64,000 nt of DNA from Mesorhizobium sp. BR1-1-16 (GTDB lineage Bacteria > Pseudomonadota > Alphaproteobacteria > Rhizobiales > Kaistiaceae): the NCBI RefSeq assembly GCF_020165495.1, contig NZ_JAIUIE010000004.1, positions 340,694-404,693 on the forward strand, written 5' to 3'. A model generated the notes under the pieces. That model was not told where the DNA came from. It worked only from the letters and a program-made list of their open reading frames with translations, and did not search any database. Below are positions 44,178 through 53,326 of the stretch, in pieces. The stretch's first letter is position 1. The number at the start of each line of letters is the position of its first letter. The translations under genes were made by a program, and so were the position numbers.

Positions 44178-45560
44178 ATGACGATGGCCGAGGAAAGCCT
44201 GCCCTCGCAGAACGCCAACCAGCCGCGCCTCAAGCTCGATACGCTGGTGCGGCTGCGCTGGCTTGCCGTCGCCGGGCAGACGGCGGCCGTGGTGATCGTC
44301 CGCTTCTGGCTCGATTTCCCGATGCCGCTCGGCTTTTGCCTCGGCGCGATCGCCCTTTCCGCTTGGCTCAATCTGTTCCTGAAGATCCGCTATCCCTCGA
44401 GCCTCCGCCTCAAGGGCCGCACCGCGGCCTTGCTGCTCGCCTATGACGTGCTGCAGCTTTCGGCGCTGCTCTATCTGACCGGCGGGCTGCAGAACCCGTT
44501 CTCGATCCTTCTGATCGTCCCCGTGATGGTCTCGGCGACGACGCTCGATCCGCGCCTGACGATCGCGCTTGGCGCGCTGGTGCTCGCCGCCGTCAGCGTG
44601 CTGGCCGTGTTCCATCTGCCATTGCCCTGGACCGGGGAGCCGATCAGCCTGCCGCTGACCTATGTCGCGGGCGTCTGGGTGGCGCTGGTCTCGGGCGTGT
44701 TCTTCATGGGCAACTATGCCTTCCGCGTCGCCGAGGAATCGCGACAGCTCGCCGAAGCATTGGCGGCGACCGAGCTGGTGCTGGCGCGCGAGCAGCATCT
44801 TTCGGCACTTGACGGACTTGCGGCAGCGGCGGCGCATGAACTCGGCACGCCGCTGGCGACCATCGCCCTCGTCACCAAGGAGCTGCAGCGCGAGCTGCCG
44901 CCCGACAGTCCCTATGCCGAGGACGTCGCGCTGCTGCGCAGCCAGTCCGCCCGATGCCGCGATATCCTCAGCAAGCTCACCTCGCTTTCGACCCAGACCG
45001 ACCAGCATCTCGACCGGCTGCCGATCAGCCATCTGATCGCCGAGGTCGTGGAGCCGCATCAGGGCACGGGCGTGCGCATCGAGGTTCGCCTCGTCGGCAA
45101 GTCCGGACCCGAGCCTGTCGGCCGCCGGAACCCGGCCGTGATGTATGGCGTCGGCAATCTGCTCGAGAATGCCGTCGATTTCGCCGAAAGCCTGGTCGAG
45201 GTCTCGGCCGTCTGGACAGAGGATAGCGTTTCGCTCGTCATCGCCGATGACGGGCCGGGCTTCGCCCCCGACGTGATCGACCATATCGGCGAACCCTATG
45301 TCACGACGCGCGCGCCCTCGGGCGTCGAAGGCGAGGAACGCGCAGGCGGCCTCGGGCTCGGCTTCTTCATCGCCAAGACCTTGCTGGAGCGCTCGCATGC
45401 GCGGGTCGAGCTCTCCAACCGGTTGTCGCCGGCCCATGGCGCGATCGTTCGCATCGACTGGCCGCGCCATGCGATGGACCGCGAAGCGATCAAGGAAGCG
45501 GCCGCCGCGGAGGCCCGGGAGCGCGAGGAAAAGGGTCGCCGGCCGCTCGCGGCGAGCTGA
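44178..45560 (+). CDS. regB: Redox sensor histidine kinase RegB/ActS
   Basis: Inner-membrane kinase of 460 residues with six hydrophobic helices in residues 25-180. The quinone-interacting heptapeptide GGLQNPF is at 102-108, the phosphoacceptor His220 is in AAAAHELGTPLATIALV, and the redox-active Cys260 lies in SQSARCRDILSKL, all conserved with RegB/PrrB/ActS. The ATPase part shows NLLENAVDFAE, ADDGPGFAPD and GGLGLGFFIAKTLLERS. The system represses or activates photosynthesis, carbon and nitrogen fixation, respiration and redox genes according to quinone state. It precedes regA by about 140 bases and is divergent from phaZ. Confidence 0.95.
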   Translation: MTMAEESLPSQNANQPRLKLDTLVRLRWLAVAGQTAAVVIVRFWLDFPMPLGFCLGAIALSAWLNLFLKIRYPSSLRLKGRTAALLLAYDVLQLSALLYLTGGLQNPFSILLIVPVMVSATTLDPRLTIALGALVLAAVSVLAVFHLPLPWTGEPISLPLTYVAGVWVALVSGVFFMGNYAFRVAEESRQLAEALAATELVLAREQHLSALDGLAAAAAHELGTPLATIALVTKELQRELPPDSPYAEDVALLRSQSARCRDILSKLTSLSTQTDQHLDRLPISHLIAEVVEPHQGTGVRIEVRLVGKSGPEPVGRRNPAVMYGVGNLLENAVDFAESLVEVSAVWTEDSVSLVIADDGPGFAPDVIDHIGEPYVTTRAPSGVEGEERAGGLGLGFFIAKTLLERSHARVELSNRLSPAHGAIVRIDWPRHAMDREAIKEAAAAEAREREEKGRRPLAAS

Positions 45561-45620
45561 TATGCATCAGACCGCGCATTGCGGCGATTTGCCGTCTATG
45601 ATCGCAAGTAACGCGCGGGG

Positions 45621-45649
45621 TTGGCGGAAGCGCCTCCGCTTCCTATAAC
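45621..45649 (+). promoter_or_regulatory. Candidate regA promoter with hairpin between hexamers
   Basis: TTGGCG (45621-45626) and TATAAC (45644-45649) are 17 bases apart. The spacer holds the inverted repeat GGAAGCG-CCTC-CGCTTCC (45626-45643). It could be a regA-specific promoter with an operator in the spacer, or an attenuating hairpin after regB. Confidence 0.4.
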
Positions 45650-45698
45650 CCGGCCAAGAGGAACGAAACCAATGAACGGGGGGCCGAGGCAGGATCCG

Positions 45699-46256
45699 AT
45701 GACGGATATCGACAGCGCCGGGCTGGCCGGCACAGACACGTCGCTCATCATCGTCGATGACGACAAGGCATTTCTCCAGCGCCTCGCCCGCGCCATGGAG
45801 ACACGCGGCTTCGCGGTCGAGACCGCCGACACCGTGGCAGAGGGCATGCGCAAGGTCGATCAGCGGCCGCCGGCCTATGCGGTCGTCGACATGCGGCTCG
45901 AGGACGGCAACGGGCTCGACGTGATCGAACTGATCCGCCGCAAGCGGCCGGAATCGCGGATGGTCGTGCTGACCGGCTACGGCAATATCGCCACCGCCGT
46001 CACGGCGGTGAAGCTCGGCGCGGTCGATTATCTCGCAAAGCCCGCCGATGCCGACGAGGTGTTCCTGGCTCTGACGCGCGACCCGACCGAAAAGGCCGTG
46101 CCGCCCGACAATCCGATGTCGGCCGACCGCGTCCGCTGGGAGCACATCCAGCGCGTCTACGAGCTTTGCGAGCGCAATGTCTCCGAGACGGCGCGGCGGC
46201 TCAACATGCACCGCCGCACGCTGCAGCGCATTCTCGCCAAGCGCGCGCCGCGCTGA
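45699..46256 (+). CDS. regA: Redox response regulator RegA/ActR
   Basis: Response regulator of 185 residues. The receiver has SLIIVDDDKAFLQRLARAMETRGF, phosphoacceptor Asp64 in YAVVDMRLEDGNGLDVIELI, and VVLTGYGNIATAVTAVKLGAVDYLAKPADADEV. A short proline-containing linker leads to the Fis-type DNA-binding helix: ADRVRWEHIQRVYELCERNVSETARRLNMHRRTLQRILAKRAPR, which is almost invariant among RegA/PrrA/ActR. I use the ATG at 45699 because it gives the usual length and has AGGCAGGATCC before it; 45672 (GAGG upstream) is an alternative. Confidence 0.95.
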   Translation: MTDIDSAGLAGTDTSLIIVDDDKAFLQRLARAMETRGFAVETADTVAEGMRKVDQRPPAYAVVDMRLEDGNGLDVIELIRRKRPESRMVVLTGYGNIATAVTAVKLGAVDYLAKPADADEVFLALTRDPTEKAVPPDNPMSADRVRWEHIQRVYELCERNVSETARRLNMHRRTLQRILAKRAPR

Positions 46257-46281
46257 GGGGATAAGGCACGGCAAGTGAAGT

Positions 46282-46392
46282 CCCTCACCCCTACCCTCTC
46301 CCCAAGGGAGAGGGGGTCCCTGAGGACGACACCCTCTGCCGATGAAGAGCTCCGCTTCCCCCTCTCCCTTGGGGAGAGGGTAGGGGTGAGGG
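46282..46392. repeat. Perfect 35-base inverted repeat (REP-like element)
   Basis: The arm at 46282-46316, rich in C runs and containing the internal CTCTCCC/GGGAGAG hairpin, is the exact reverse complement of the arm at 46358-46392; 41 bases separate them. It sits between the convergent ends of regA and rlmN. This kind of sequence (CCCTCACCCC...) occurs in many copies in proteobacterial genomes as an intergenic palindromic repeat. As RNA it would form a very stable hairpin and could end or protect transcripts from either side. Confidence 0.9.
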
Positions 46393-46419
46393 CCCTTCCG
46401 GACGCCCAACCAGAAGACG

Positions 46420-47646
46420 CTACTCCTCGGTATCCGCCATCATCGCCTCGAGCGCGAGGCGCTCGCGTGCCCGCATCCGCTCGCTCTCGCTCTTCAGCTG
46501 GCCGCAGGCGGCGAGGATGTCGCGGCCGCGCGGCGTGCGGATCGGCGAGGCATAGCCGGCGCGGTTGACGATGTCGGAGAAGGCCTCGATCGTCTCCCAG
46601 TCCGAGCACTGGTAGTTGACGCCCGGCCAGGGATTGAACGGGATCAGGTTGATCTTGGCCGGAATGCCCTTCAGAAGCCGCACCAGCTCGCGCGCATCGG
46701 CCGGGCTGTCATTGACGTCCTTCAGCATCACATATTCGAACGTGATGCGGCGGGCGTTCGAGAGGCCGGGATAGTTGCGGCAGGCCTCGAGCAGCTCGGC
46801 GATCGGATATTTCCGGTTGAGGGGCACCAGCATGTCGCGCAGATCATCGCGCACCGCATGCAGCGAGATCGCCAGCATCGAGCCGATCTCGGCGCCGGCG
46901 CGCGGGATTTCCGGCACGACACCCGAGGTCGACAGCGTGATGCGGCGCTTCGAGAGCGAAAGACCTTCGCCATCGGAGGCGATCAGGAGCGCCTCCTTGA
47001 CGTTGTCGAAATTATAGAGCGGCTCGCCCATGCCCATCATGACGATGTTCGAGACGAGGCGGCCTTCCGAGGGAACGGCCGCGCCAACCGGCGTCGACCG
47101 ATCCGGGAAATCGCCGAGACGGTCGCGGGCGACGAGGATCTGGCCGACGATCTCTTCGGCGGTCAGGTTGCGGACGAGCTTCTGCGTGCCGGTGTGGCAG
47201 AACGAGCAAGTGAGCGTGCAGCCGACCTGCGAGGAGACGCAGAGCGTACCGCGCCCGATCTCCGGGATATAGACGGTCTCGATCTCGACCGGACGCCCGG
47301 CGCCACGCGCCGGAAAGCGCATCAGCCATTTGCGCGTGCCATCCTCCGAGACCTGCTCGGTGACGATCTCGGGCCGCTTCAGCGTGAAGGCGCCGGCGAG
47401 CGTCGCGCGCATGTCCTTGGAGACGTTGAGCATGTCGCCGAAATCGGTCACGCCGCGCGCATAGATCCAGTTCCAGATCTGCGCGGTACGCATGCGGATC
47501 TGCTTCTGCTCGATGCCGATGCGCTGAAGCTCGGCGCCGATGCCGGCGCGCGACAGGCCGACCAGCGACGGCGTCTCGGCGGGAGGTGCACGTCGGGTAG
47601 CGATGGAAGCCGCGGCTTCGGGCGCGGCGGCAACGGATGCGGTCAT
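46420..47646 (-). CDS. rlmN: 23S rRNA A2503 / tRNA A37 C2-methyltransferase RlmN
   Basis: Radical SAM methyltransferase of 408 residues. The cluster motif C-x3-C-x2-C is [11 protein letters not shown], preceded by [30 protein letters not shown] and [14 protein letters not shown] are standard RlmN stretches, and the resting cysteine that forms the methyl-transfer thiyl is in [11 protein letters not shown] near the C-terminus. The N-terminal 30 residues are Ala-rich and variable. Single gene; converges on regA across the 35-base inverted repeat. Confidence 0.95.
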   Translation of the reverse strand: MTASVAAAPEAAASIATRRAPPAETPSLVGLSRAGIGAELQRIGIEQKQIRMRTAQIWNWIYARGVTDFGDMLNVSKDMRATLAGAFTLKRPEIVTEQVSEDGTRKWLMRFPARGAGRPVEIETVYIPEIGRGTLCVSSQVGCTLTCSFCHTGTQKLVRNLTAEEIVGQILVARDRLGDFPDRSTPVGAAVPSEGRLVSNIVMMGMGEPLYNFDNVKEALLIASDGEGLSLSKRRITLSTSGVVPEIPRAGAEIGSMLAISLHAVRDDLRDMLVPLNRKYPIAELLEACRNYPGLSNARRITFEYVMLKDVNDSPADARELVRLLKGIPAKINLIPFNPWPGVNYQCSDWETIEAFSDIVNRAGYASPIRTPRGRDILAACGQLKSESERMRARERLALEAMMADTEE

Positions 47647-47797
47647 GGCGAAATCCGGCTCGGGGCCGCCCCGGCGCTGTGGCGCAACGGGACCGGCGGC
47701 ATGGATGTTGGCCGCCTCTTATCACATCCTGGCAGGAGAATCAGGCGTTTTGCGGCCGAGCCCTGCAATGGCCCGGCCGCTTGCCTTCAAGAGCCGC

Positions 47798-48532
47798 TCA
47801 GTAGAACTCCACCTCGCCGCCGACGAGATGGTACATGCTGCCGACGATCTTGATCTTGCCGTCGTCCTCGAGCTTCTTGAGCACCGGACTGTTGGCGCGG
47901 ATCTGCTCCATCGTCATCTCGACATTGGTCCGCGCAACCGCGTCGACGAAGTCGTAATTGCTGCCCTTGCGGTCGCCGTCATATTTCGTGCGCGGGATGG
48001 CCGGCTTGATCTTGTCGAGCAGCCCGGTGAGGTTGCCGAGCTCGGCGCCATCGATCGCACCGCGAATGGCGCCGCACGACGTGTGGCCCATGACGAGCAC
48101 GACCTTGGCGCCGGTGACGGCGCAGGCGAACTCCATGCTGCCGAGGATGTCATCGTTCTGGATGTTGCCGGCGACGCGCGCGTTGAAGGTTTCGCCGATG
48201 CCGGTATCGAGCAGGATTTCGGCCGGCGTGCGGGAATCGATGCAGCTGAGGATCACGGCGGCCGGGAACTGGCCGTTGGCCGTCGCGCGCTTCTGCGCCC
48301 GATAGTCGTGCTCGATCATCTTGCCTTCGCGGAAACGGCGATTGCCTTCCTTGAAGCTGGCGATGATCTCGTCAGGCGTCATCGCGTCGCGCTGCTCCTT
48401 CGTCATCGCGGCCGCATAGGAAAGCGTCGGCATCGCCATGGTGGCAAGACCCGTCGCAGCCACAGCAGAGAAGGTCGCGGTGCGCTTGAAGAACGTGCGG
48501 CGATCAAGGCCGCTGGCAGACGTCTCACACAT
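47798..48532 (-). CDS. Beta-class carbonic anhydrase, Tat-exported
   Basis: Enzyme of 244 residues interconverting CO2 and bicarbonate. Zinc ligands Cys97 (ILSCIDSRTPAEI, with Asp99 and Arg101), His150 and Cys153 (VMGHTSCGAIRGAI) define the beta class. Residues 1-41 form a twin-arginine signal (GLDRRTFFKRTATFSAVAATGLATMAM...AYA), so the folded enzyme should be exported to the periplasm, as for a subgroup of alphaproteobacterial beta-CAs. The ATG at 48532 gives the correct signal; an extension to 48628 would bury it. Divergent from an exported Ntn-hydrolase gene. Confidence 0.92.
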   Translation of the reverse strand: MCETSASGLDRRTFFKRTATFSAVAATGLATMAMPTLSYAAAMTKEQRDAMTPDEIIASFKEGNRRFREGKMIEHDYRAQKRATANGQFPAAVILSCIDSRTPAEILLDTGIGETFNARVAGNIQNDDILGSMEFACAVTGAKVVLVMGHTSCGAIRGAIDGAELGNLTGLLDKIKPAIPRTKYDGDRKGSNYDFVDAVARTNVEMTMEQIRANSPVLKKLEDDGKIKIVGSMYHLVGGEVEFY

Positions 48533-48779
48533 GATGGCTATAATCCTCCCGTTTAAGCCGTTTTGCGATTTTCGTAGAGCGTGGAAACCAAGTCTACGCG
48601 CCGCCCTCCTCACATGGCAGCGCTGCAATTACCGGTAGAGCGACGAGTATATCAGCACGTTAATCACCTCAGTCAAATGATCCGCAAATTCGCATCAAAA
48701 AGACGGATGATCGTCAAGCGCGCGTCCCCCTTTTGGCGCTAAGGTGGAGCGCGCCGTACATCTTCGGAGGAGAACCGCC

Positions 48780-49871
48780 ATGCTTCGCACTTTGGCCGCG
48801 ACGCTTTCACTGGCCATCATGACCCACGCCGCGCTGGCCTGCACGGCGGTGGACATCACCGCCGCGGACAAGTCCGTCGTGTCCGGCCGGACGATGGAGT
48901 GGGCGTTCGACATGAAATGGACGCTGGAGAGCGTGCCGAAGGGCACAACCTTCACGCTGCCGGCGCCGAAGGGCATGGCGGAGAAGACCGTGACCACGAC
49001 CTATGCGCTGGCCGGCATCAGCGCCAACATCATCCCTGGCGGCGCGATCCTGGAAGGACAGAACGAAGCCGGGCTCGGCATGAGCGGCAATTTCCTGCCG
49101 GGCTTTACCACCTATCAAGAGGTGACGCCGGCCGACCAGAACTATGTCGAGATCCTCTCCTTCGGCAAATGGGCGCTCGGCAGCTTCAAGGATGTCGCCA
49201 GCGTCAAGGCCGCGCTCGAAAAGACCAAGGTCTGGACCGACCCGGCCCTGCCGACCGGGCCGACGCCGCCCTATATTCATTTCATCTTCACCGATCGCAG
49301 CGGCGCCGGGATCGTCGTCGAATATGTCGATGGCGAGGTTCAGATCCACGACAATGCCGCGCATGTCCTCACCAACGCGCCGACCTATGACTGGCACCTC
49401 ACCAATCTGCGCAACTATGTGAACCTTTCATCCGTCGGCGTCTCCAACCGGCAATTCGGCACCGCCAATGTCACGGCCATCGGCCAGGGCGGCGGCACCA
49501 CGGGCCTGCCGGGCGATTTCACGCCGCCATCGCGCTTCGTGCGCGCCGCCTTCATGCGCCATTCCGTGCCTGAGCCGAAGGATGCCGGCGAGGCCGTCCA
49601 GACCATCACGCATGTGCTGAACACGGTCGATATTCCGATCGGCGTCGCGGAATCGAAGGACGGCGATCAGGTGGTCTCGGACTACACCCAGTGGGTGTCG
49701 ATCAAGGACCTGACCAACAACAAGCTGACGATTTCGGACTATGCGCACCGCACCAGCTATCTGACGATCGACCTCGCGCCGATCTTCGCGAGCAGCCAGC
49801 CGATGTCGAAACTGGTTACGGCACTGCCCTATCCGGCCGCCACCGTCGGCGTCGAGGCGCTCGCGCCCTGA
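48780..49871 (+). CDS. Exported choloylglycine hydrolase-like (linear amide C-N hydrolase, Ntn family) protein
   Basis: Protein of 363 residues with a signal peptide (LRTLAATLSLAIMTHAALA) that ends directly before Cys21. Removing it exposes the N-terminal nucleophile cysteine, CTAVDITAADKSVVSGRTMEW, with the conserved Arg of GRTMEW. Further family marks are EGQNEAGLGMSGNFLPG and VLTNAPTYDWHLTNLRNYVNLS, which contains the conserved Asn. Members are penicillin V acylases, bile salt hydrolases and, in Gram-negative bacteria, acyl-homoserine-lactone acylases. GGAGGAGAA precedes the start. The natural substrate is unknown; lactone or acyl-amide quorum signals are candidates. Confidence 0.88.
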   Translation: MLRTLAATLSLAIMTHAALACTAVDITAADKSVVSGRTMEWAFDMKWTLESVPKGTTFTLPAPKGMAEKTVTTTYALAGISANIIPGGAILEGQNEAGLGMSGNFLPGFTTYQEVTPADQNYVEILSFGKWALGSFKDVASVKAALEKTKVWTDPALPTGPTPPYIHFIFTDRSGAGIVVEYVDGEVQIHDNAAHVLTNAPTYDWHLTNLRNYVNLSSVGVSNRQFGTANVTAIGQGGGTTGLPGDFTPPSRFVRAAFMRHSVPEPKDAGEAVQTITHVLNTVDIPIGVAESKDGDQVVSDYTQWVSIKDLTNNKLTISDYAHRTSYLTIDLAPIFASSQPMSKLVTALPYPAATVGVEALAP

Positions 49872-49914
49872 TCATTGACGGCGGACGGTCCGAAAGGCTG
49901 TCCGCCGCTTCGGA

Positions 49915-50526
49915 TCACCCCTGCGTCGAGGTGATCGCGTCCCAGCCGAGCATTGCGCTGCGGGCGACCGCGGCGAGGGTGTCGGCGTCGGCGCCATCGC
50001 GCGCCTCGATCGACATGCCCTTGATCACCGTGGCGAAGAAGGCGGTGACGCGGTCGAGATCGAGGCTATCAGGCAACTCGCCATCGGCGACGCCGCGTGC
50101 GAGGCGGGCGCGGATGCGACTCGCCATGTCGCGGCGCTGGTCGCAGAGATATTGCTGCGCCGCATCGGTCTCGGGACCGCCATTGGTGGCGCCGAGCGTC
50201 ATGAAACAGCCGGCGGGCTTGTGAGGCTGGGTACACGACCGGGCGCTGGCCTGCAGCATCGCTGCAATCGACTCGCGCGTCGAAAGGTCCCCCTCCAGCA
50301 TCTCCAGCGTGCAGGCATCGTCCGTCTCGGCATAGAGACAGACGGCCTCCTTGAAGAGCTGTTCCTTGGAGCCGAAGGCGGCATAAAGGCTCGGCGGGTT
50401 GATGCTCATCGCCTCGGTCAGTTCGGCGATCGACGCCCCGGCATAGCCGCGCGCCCAAAAGACATCCATCGCCTGCTGAAGGGCGGCGTCGCGATCGAAA
50501 CCGCGTGGCCTGCCACGAGCACCCAT
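49915..50526 (-). CDS. TetR-family transcriptional regulator (YxaF/AcnR-like)
   Basis: Regulator of 203 residues. RGRPRGFDRDAALQQAMDVFWARGYAGASIAELTEAMSINPPSLYAAFGSKEQLFKEAVCLY (4-64) is a typical TetR helix-turn-helix of the subgroup with TetR_C_16-like C-termini and the conserved CFMTLGA motif (PAGCFMTLGAT). It is divergent from a DHA2 exporter, with a 247-base spacer containing two inverted repeats, and probably represses it. The ligand is likely an exporter substrate. The start at 50526 (MGARGRPRG) is by family; an ATG two codons up the map (MCRMGARG) is also possible. Confidence 0.88.
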   Translation of the reverse strand: MGARGRPRGFDRDAALQQAMDVFWARGYAGASIAELTEAMSINPPSLYAAFGSKEQLFKEAVCLYAETDDACTLEMLEGDLSTRESIAAMLQASARSCTQPHKPAGCFMTLGATNGGPETDAAQQYLCDQRRDMASRIRARLARGVADGELPDSLDLDRVTAFFATVIKGMSIEARDGADADTLAAVARSAMLGWDAITSTQG

Positions 50527-50597
50527 CCTGCACATCCTCGAGAAAGGCCCTTGCAGCGGGCCCGATCTCATTTCTGTTATGATCACTAAATAAAAGG

Positions 50598-50657
50598 CTT
50601 GACGGCTGGAATCAAGGGTTTATTCTTTGTGTATCGATCCCTACAAATAAGGGATCG
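50598..50657. promoter_or_regulatory. Promoter and inverted repeats between tetR and MFS gene
   Basis: TTGACG (50599-50604) and TATTCT (50621-50626), 16 bases apart, could be the exporter promoter. CTTGA-N9-TCAAG (50598-50616) overlaps the -35, and a perfect 7-9-7 repeat CGATCCC/GGGATCG (50635-50657) lies just past the expected start site. Either could be the operator of the adjacent TetR protein. The rest of the spacer to 50773 shows nothing clear. Confidence 0.4.
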
Positions 50658-50773
50658 CCGACGGCGGTTCACCGTCGCCAGGCTGCGCGGCGCCTCTCCC
50701 GCCGCGCAGCCTGGACCCATTTCGCTGCGCAGCGCGCTCATTGCCTGCGGCTTCAAACTGCAAGAGACCCGTC

Positions 50774-52297
50774 ATGACCGACGCATCCCCCGATGCGGCG
50801 CGGAAGAAGGCGTTTATTCTCGCCTCCATCTTCCTCGTCGCCGTCACCATCCCGATCTCCTTCACCGGACCGGCCGTCGCCATCCCGGCCATTGGCGCCG
50901 ATCTCGGCGGCAGCGTCATCACGCTCAACTGGATCGTTTCCGGATTCATGCTGGCCATCGGCTCGACCGTGATGCTGGGCGGCGCGCTCGCGGATCAATA
51001 TGGCCGCAAGCGGATGTTCATCATCGGCATGGCCGGCTTCACGCTCGCCTCCTTCGTCATCGGCTTCGCGCCGAGCGTGCTGGCGCTCGACCTGATGCGC
51101 GGCGTGCAGGGCGTCGCCGGCGCCATTGCCCTTTCAGCCGGCTTCGCGGCGCTGGCGCAGGAATTCGAGGGCCCGGCCCGCACCCGTGCGCTCGGCATGA
51201 TCGGTTCCGGCTTCGGTATCGGTATCGCTTTCGGGCCGATCATCGCCGGCCTCCTGATCGCCTCGTTCGGCTGGCGCGCCATCTTCTTCGCCGCCGCAGC
51301 AGCCGGCGCGCTCATCCTCGCCCTCGGGGCGCCGCGGCTGCGGGAGACGCGTGATCCCGGCGCGACGCGGATCGACAGCCTCGGCGCCGCGACCTTCACG
51401 GCGATGCTGGTGGCGCTGATCTTCGCGATCATGGAAGGCCCGGACCTCGGCTTCGATCATCCGCTGGTCATCGGCCTGTTCGCACTGGCCGGCGCGCTGC
51501 TCATCACCTTCATCACGGTGGAGAAGCTCGCCACCCGGCCGATGCTCGATCTCTCGCTCTTCACCTATGGCCGGTTCGTCGGCATCCAGGCATTGCCGGT
51601 CGCGGTCGCCTATTCCTTCGTCGTGCCGCTGTTCCTGCTGCCGATCCGCTTCGTGCGGGTCGAGGGCATGAGCGAGCTGCAGGCGGGCCTGATGCTGCTG
51701 CCCCTGTCGGCGCCGATCGCCATCGTGCCGTTCACCGCGGCCAATCTCGCGCGCTTCATTCCGGCGGGCCTCCTGGCCTCTGGCGGGCTGGTGCTTTCAG
51801 CCGCCGGACTGGTGTGGCTGGCGGCGATCGCTCCGGGTGCCGCGGCGATGGCCTTCGTGCCGCCGCTGCTCCTTGTCGGCATTGGCGCCGGCATACCCTG
51901 GGGCCTGATGGATGATCTCGCCATCTCCGTCGTGCCGACGGAGCGGGCTGGCATGGCAACCGGCATTTTCGGCACCATGCGGGTTGCCGGCGAGACCGTG
52001 GCGATCGCGGTGATCGGCGCCGTCCTCGCCGCCTTTGTCGGCGCGAGCCTCCCCGGTACCGGCACCGCCATCGAGGGCCTCGCGCTCGCCGTCGCCAATG
52101 GCGCGTTCGAGGACGCAGCGCGGCTCGCGCCCAGCGTGCCGCATGCGGTCTTCGCCGCCGCCTATGGCAGCGCCTTCCGCGCGACGATGCTGATCGCCGC
52201 CGGCGTCACCTTCGCCGCGGCGGTGGTGACCTTCCTCGCTCTCGTCCGCCGGCCGGGTCCACGCCGGCGCGAACGGATGCTGGAAATCGAGGCCTGA
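50774..52297 (+). CDS. MFS transporter, DHA2/QacA-like exporter
   Basis: Inner-membrane proton-coupled exporter of 507 residues with about 14 hydrophobic helices. Motif A is GGALADQYGRKRMFIIG, motif B the LDLMRGVQGVAGAIALSAGFAAL region, and motif C GMIGSGFGIGIAFGPIIAGLL (G-x8-G-x3-G-P-x2-G-G pattern). Related to the EmrB/QacA multidrug group. Divergent from a TetR regulator, which supports a drug- or metabolite-induced efflux role. It is not similar in sequence to the DHA2 protein at 15283-17040 beyond family motifs. Confidence 0.88.
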   Translation: MTDASPDAARKKAFILASIFLVAVTIPISFTGPAVAIPAIGADLGGSVITLNWIVSGFMLAIGSTVMLGGALADQYGRKRMFIIGMAGFTLASFVIGFAPSVLALDLMRGVQGVAGAIALSAGFAALAQEFEGPARTRALGMIGSGFGIGIAFGPIIAGLLIASFGWRAIFFAAAAAGALILALGAPRLRETRDPGATRIDSLGAATFTAMLVALIFAIMEGPDLGFDHPLVIGLFALAGALLITFITVEKLATRPMLDLSLFTYGRFVGIQALPVAVAYSFVVPLFLLPIRFVRVEGMSELQAGLMLLPLSAPIAIVPFTAANLARFIPAGLLASGGLVLSAAGLVWLAAIAPGAAAMAFVPPLLLVGIGAGIPWGLMDDLAISVVPTERAGMATGIFGTMRVAGETVAIAVIGAVLAAFVGASLPGTGTAIEGLALAVANGAFEDAARLAPSVPHAVFAAAYGSAFRATMLIAAGVTFAAAVVTFLALVRRPGPRRRERMLEIEA

Positions 52298-52330
52298 TCC
52301 TCTGTGCCCCGGCCGGCAACGGCCGGGGCG

Positions 52331-53290
52331 CTACTCAACCGCGCCGATGGTGCTCGAAGGCTGCACACCAAGCGCCTCGGCCGGCAGCCAGAACACTTCG
52401 CCTTCGCTCTCCTCGGTGTCGAGCCAGAGGAAGGGCATATCCGGATATTCGGCCTCGATGATCTCGCGGCCGGCGCCGATCTCGCACAGAAGCCCGCCGC
52501 CCGGATTGAGATGGGCGCCGGCCTCGCCGAGGATACGGCGGACGATATCGAGCCCGTCGAGCCCGGAGCCGAGCGCCATCGCTGGCTCATGGCGATATTC
52601 GGCCGGCAGTTCGTCCATCGCGACTTCATCGACATAAGGCGGGTTGGTCAGGATCAGATCATAGGTCTGGCCTTCGAGCGGTCCGAAAAGATCGCCCTCG
52701 ATCAGCGAGATGCGGGCGCCCTGGCCGCGCTCGGCGACATTGATCGCCGCAACTTCGAGCGCTTCCGGCGAAAGTTCGACTGCGTCGATGTCGGCATTCT
52801 CGAACACCTCGGCCGCGAGGATGGCGATCGCACCCGAGCCGGTGCAGAGATCGAGCACGCTCTCGATCGAGCCGGTGTCCTCGACGAGAGTGAAATCATC
52901 GCCGCCGAACAGTTCCGAGAACAGCAATTCGCCGATGAAGGAACGCGGCACGATCACGCGCTCGTCGACATAGAGCGGAATGCCCTGAACATAAGCGCGG
53001 TTGAGCAGATAGGCGCTCGGCTTGCGGGTCGTCACGCGTGCCTCGATCAGGCCGGCGAGACGAACCCGCTCCTCCGGCAGCAGCTTTGCGTCGAGGAAAG
53101 GCTCGAGCTGGTCGATCGGCAGCTTGAGTCCCTCGAGCACCAGATACGCGGCCTCATCGAAGGCCGTCGACGCGCCATGACCATGGGCGAGCCCGGCGGC
53201 GCCGAACCGGCTGACGGCATAGCGCAGGAAGTCACGCAGGGTGACGAGATGATCGGTGGCGGGGCTTGGGGCGGGGCTTTGGTCGGTCAC
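52331..53290 (-). CDS. prmB: Ribosomal protein L3 N5-glutamine methyltransferase PrmB
   Basis: SAM-dependent methyltransferase of 319 residues modifying a glutamine of ribosomal protein uL3. The SAM motif is VLDLCTGSGAIAILAAEVF, the catalytic N-P-P-Y lies in ILTNPPYVDEVAMDELPAEYRHEPAMALGSGLDGLDIV. The sequence after N-P-P-Y (LPAEYRHEPAMAL) distinguishes PrmB from the release-factor enzyme PrmC. The N-terminal helical recognition domain contains YLVLEGLKLPIDQLEPFLDAKL. Short overlaps are absent; it converges on the MFS gene with a 33-base gap. Confidence 0.92.
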   Translation of the reverse strand: MTDQSPAPSPATDHLVTLRDFLRYAVSRFGAAGLAHGHGASTAFDEAAYLVLEGLKLPIDQLEPFLDAKLLPEERVRLAGLIEARVTTRKPSAYLLNRAYVQGIPLYVDERVIVPRSFIGELLFSELFGGDDFTLVEDTGSIESVLDLCTGSGAIAILAAEVFENADIDAVELSPEALEVAAINVAERGQGARISLIEGDLFGPLEGQTYDLILTNPPYVDEVAMDELPAEYRHEPAMALGSGLDGLDIVRRILGEAGAHLNPGGGLLCEIGAGREIIEAEYPDMPFLWLDTEESEGEVFWLPAEALGVQPSSTIGAVE

Positions 53291-53326
53291 GTCTCGGCTC
53301 GCAGGTTCATGGCTGTGGTCCCCCTA

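Noticed and set aside
43953..45470. Apparent N-terminal extension of PhaZ by about 500 codons
   Set aside because: It runs antisense through regB; the PhaZ family start at 43952 explains the gene fully.
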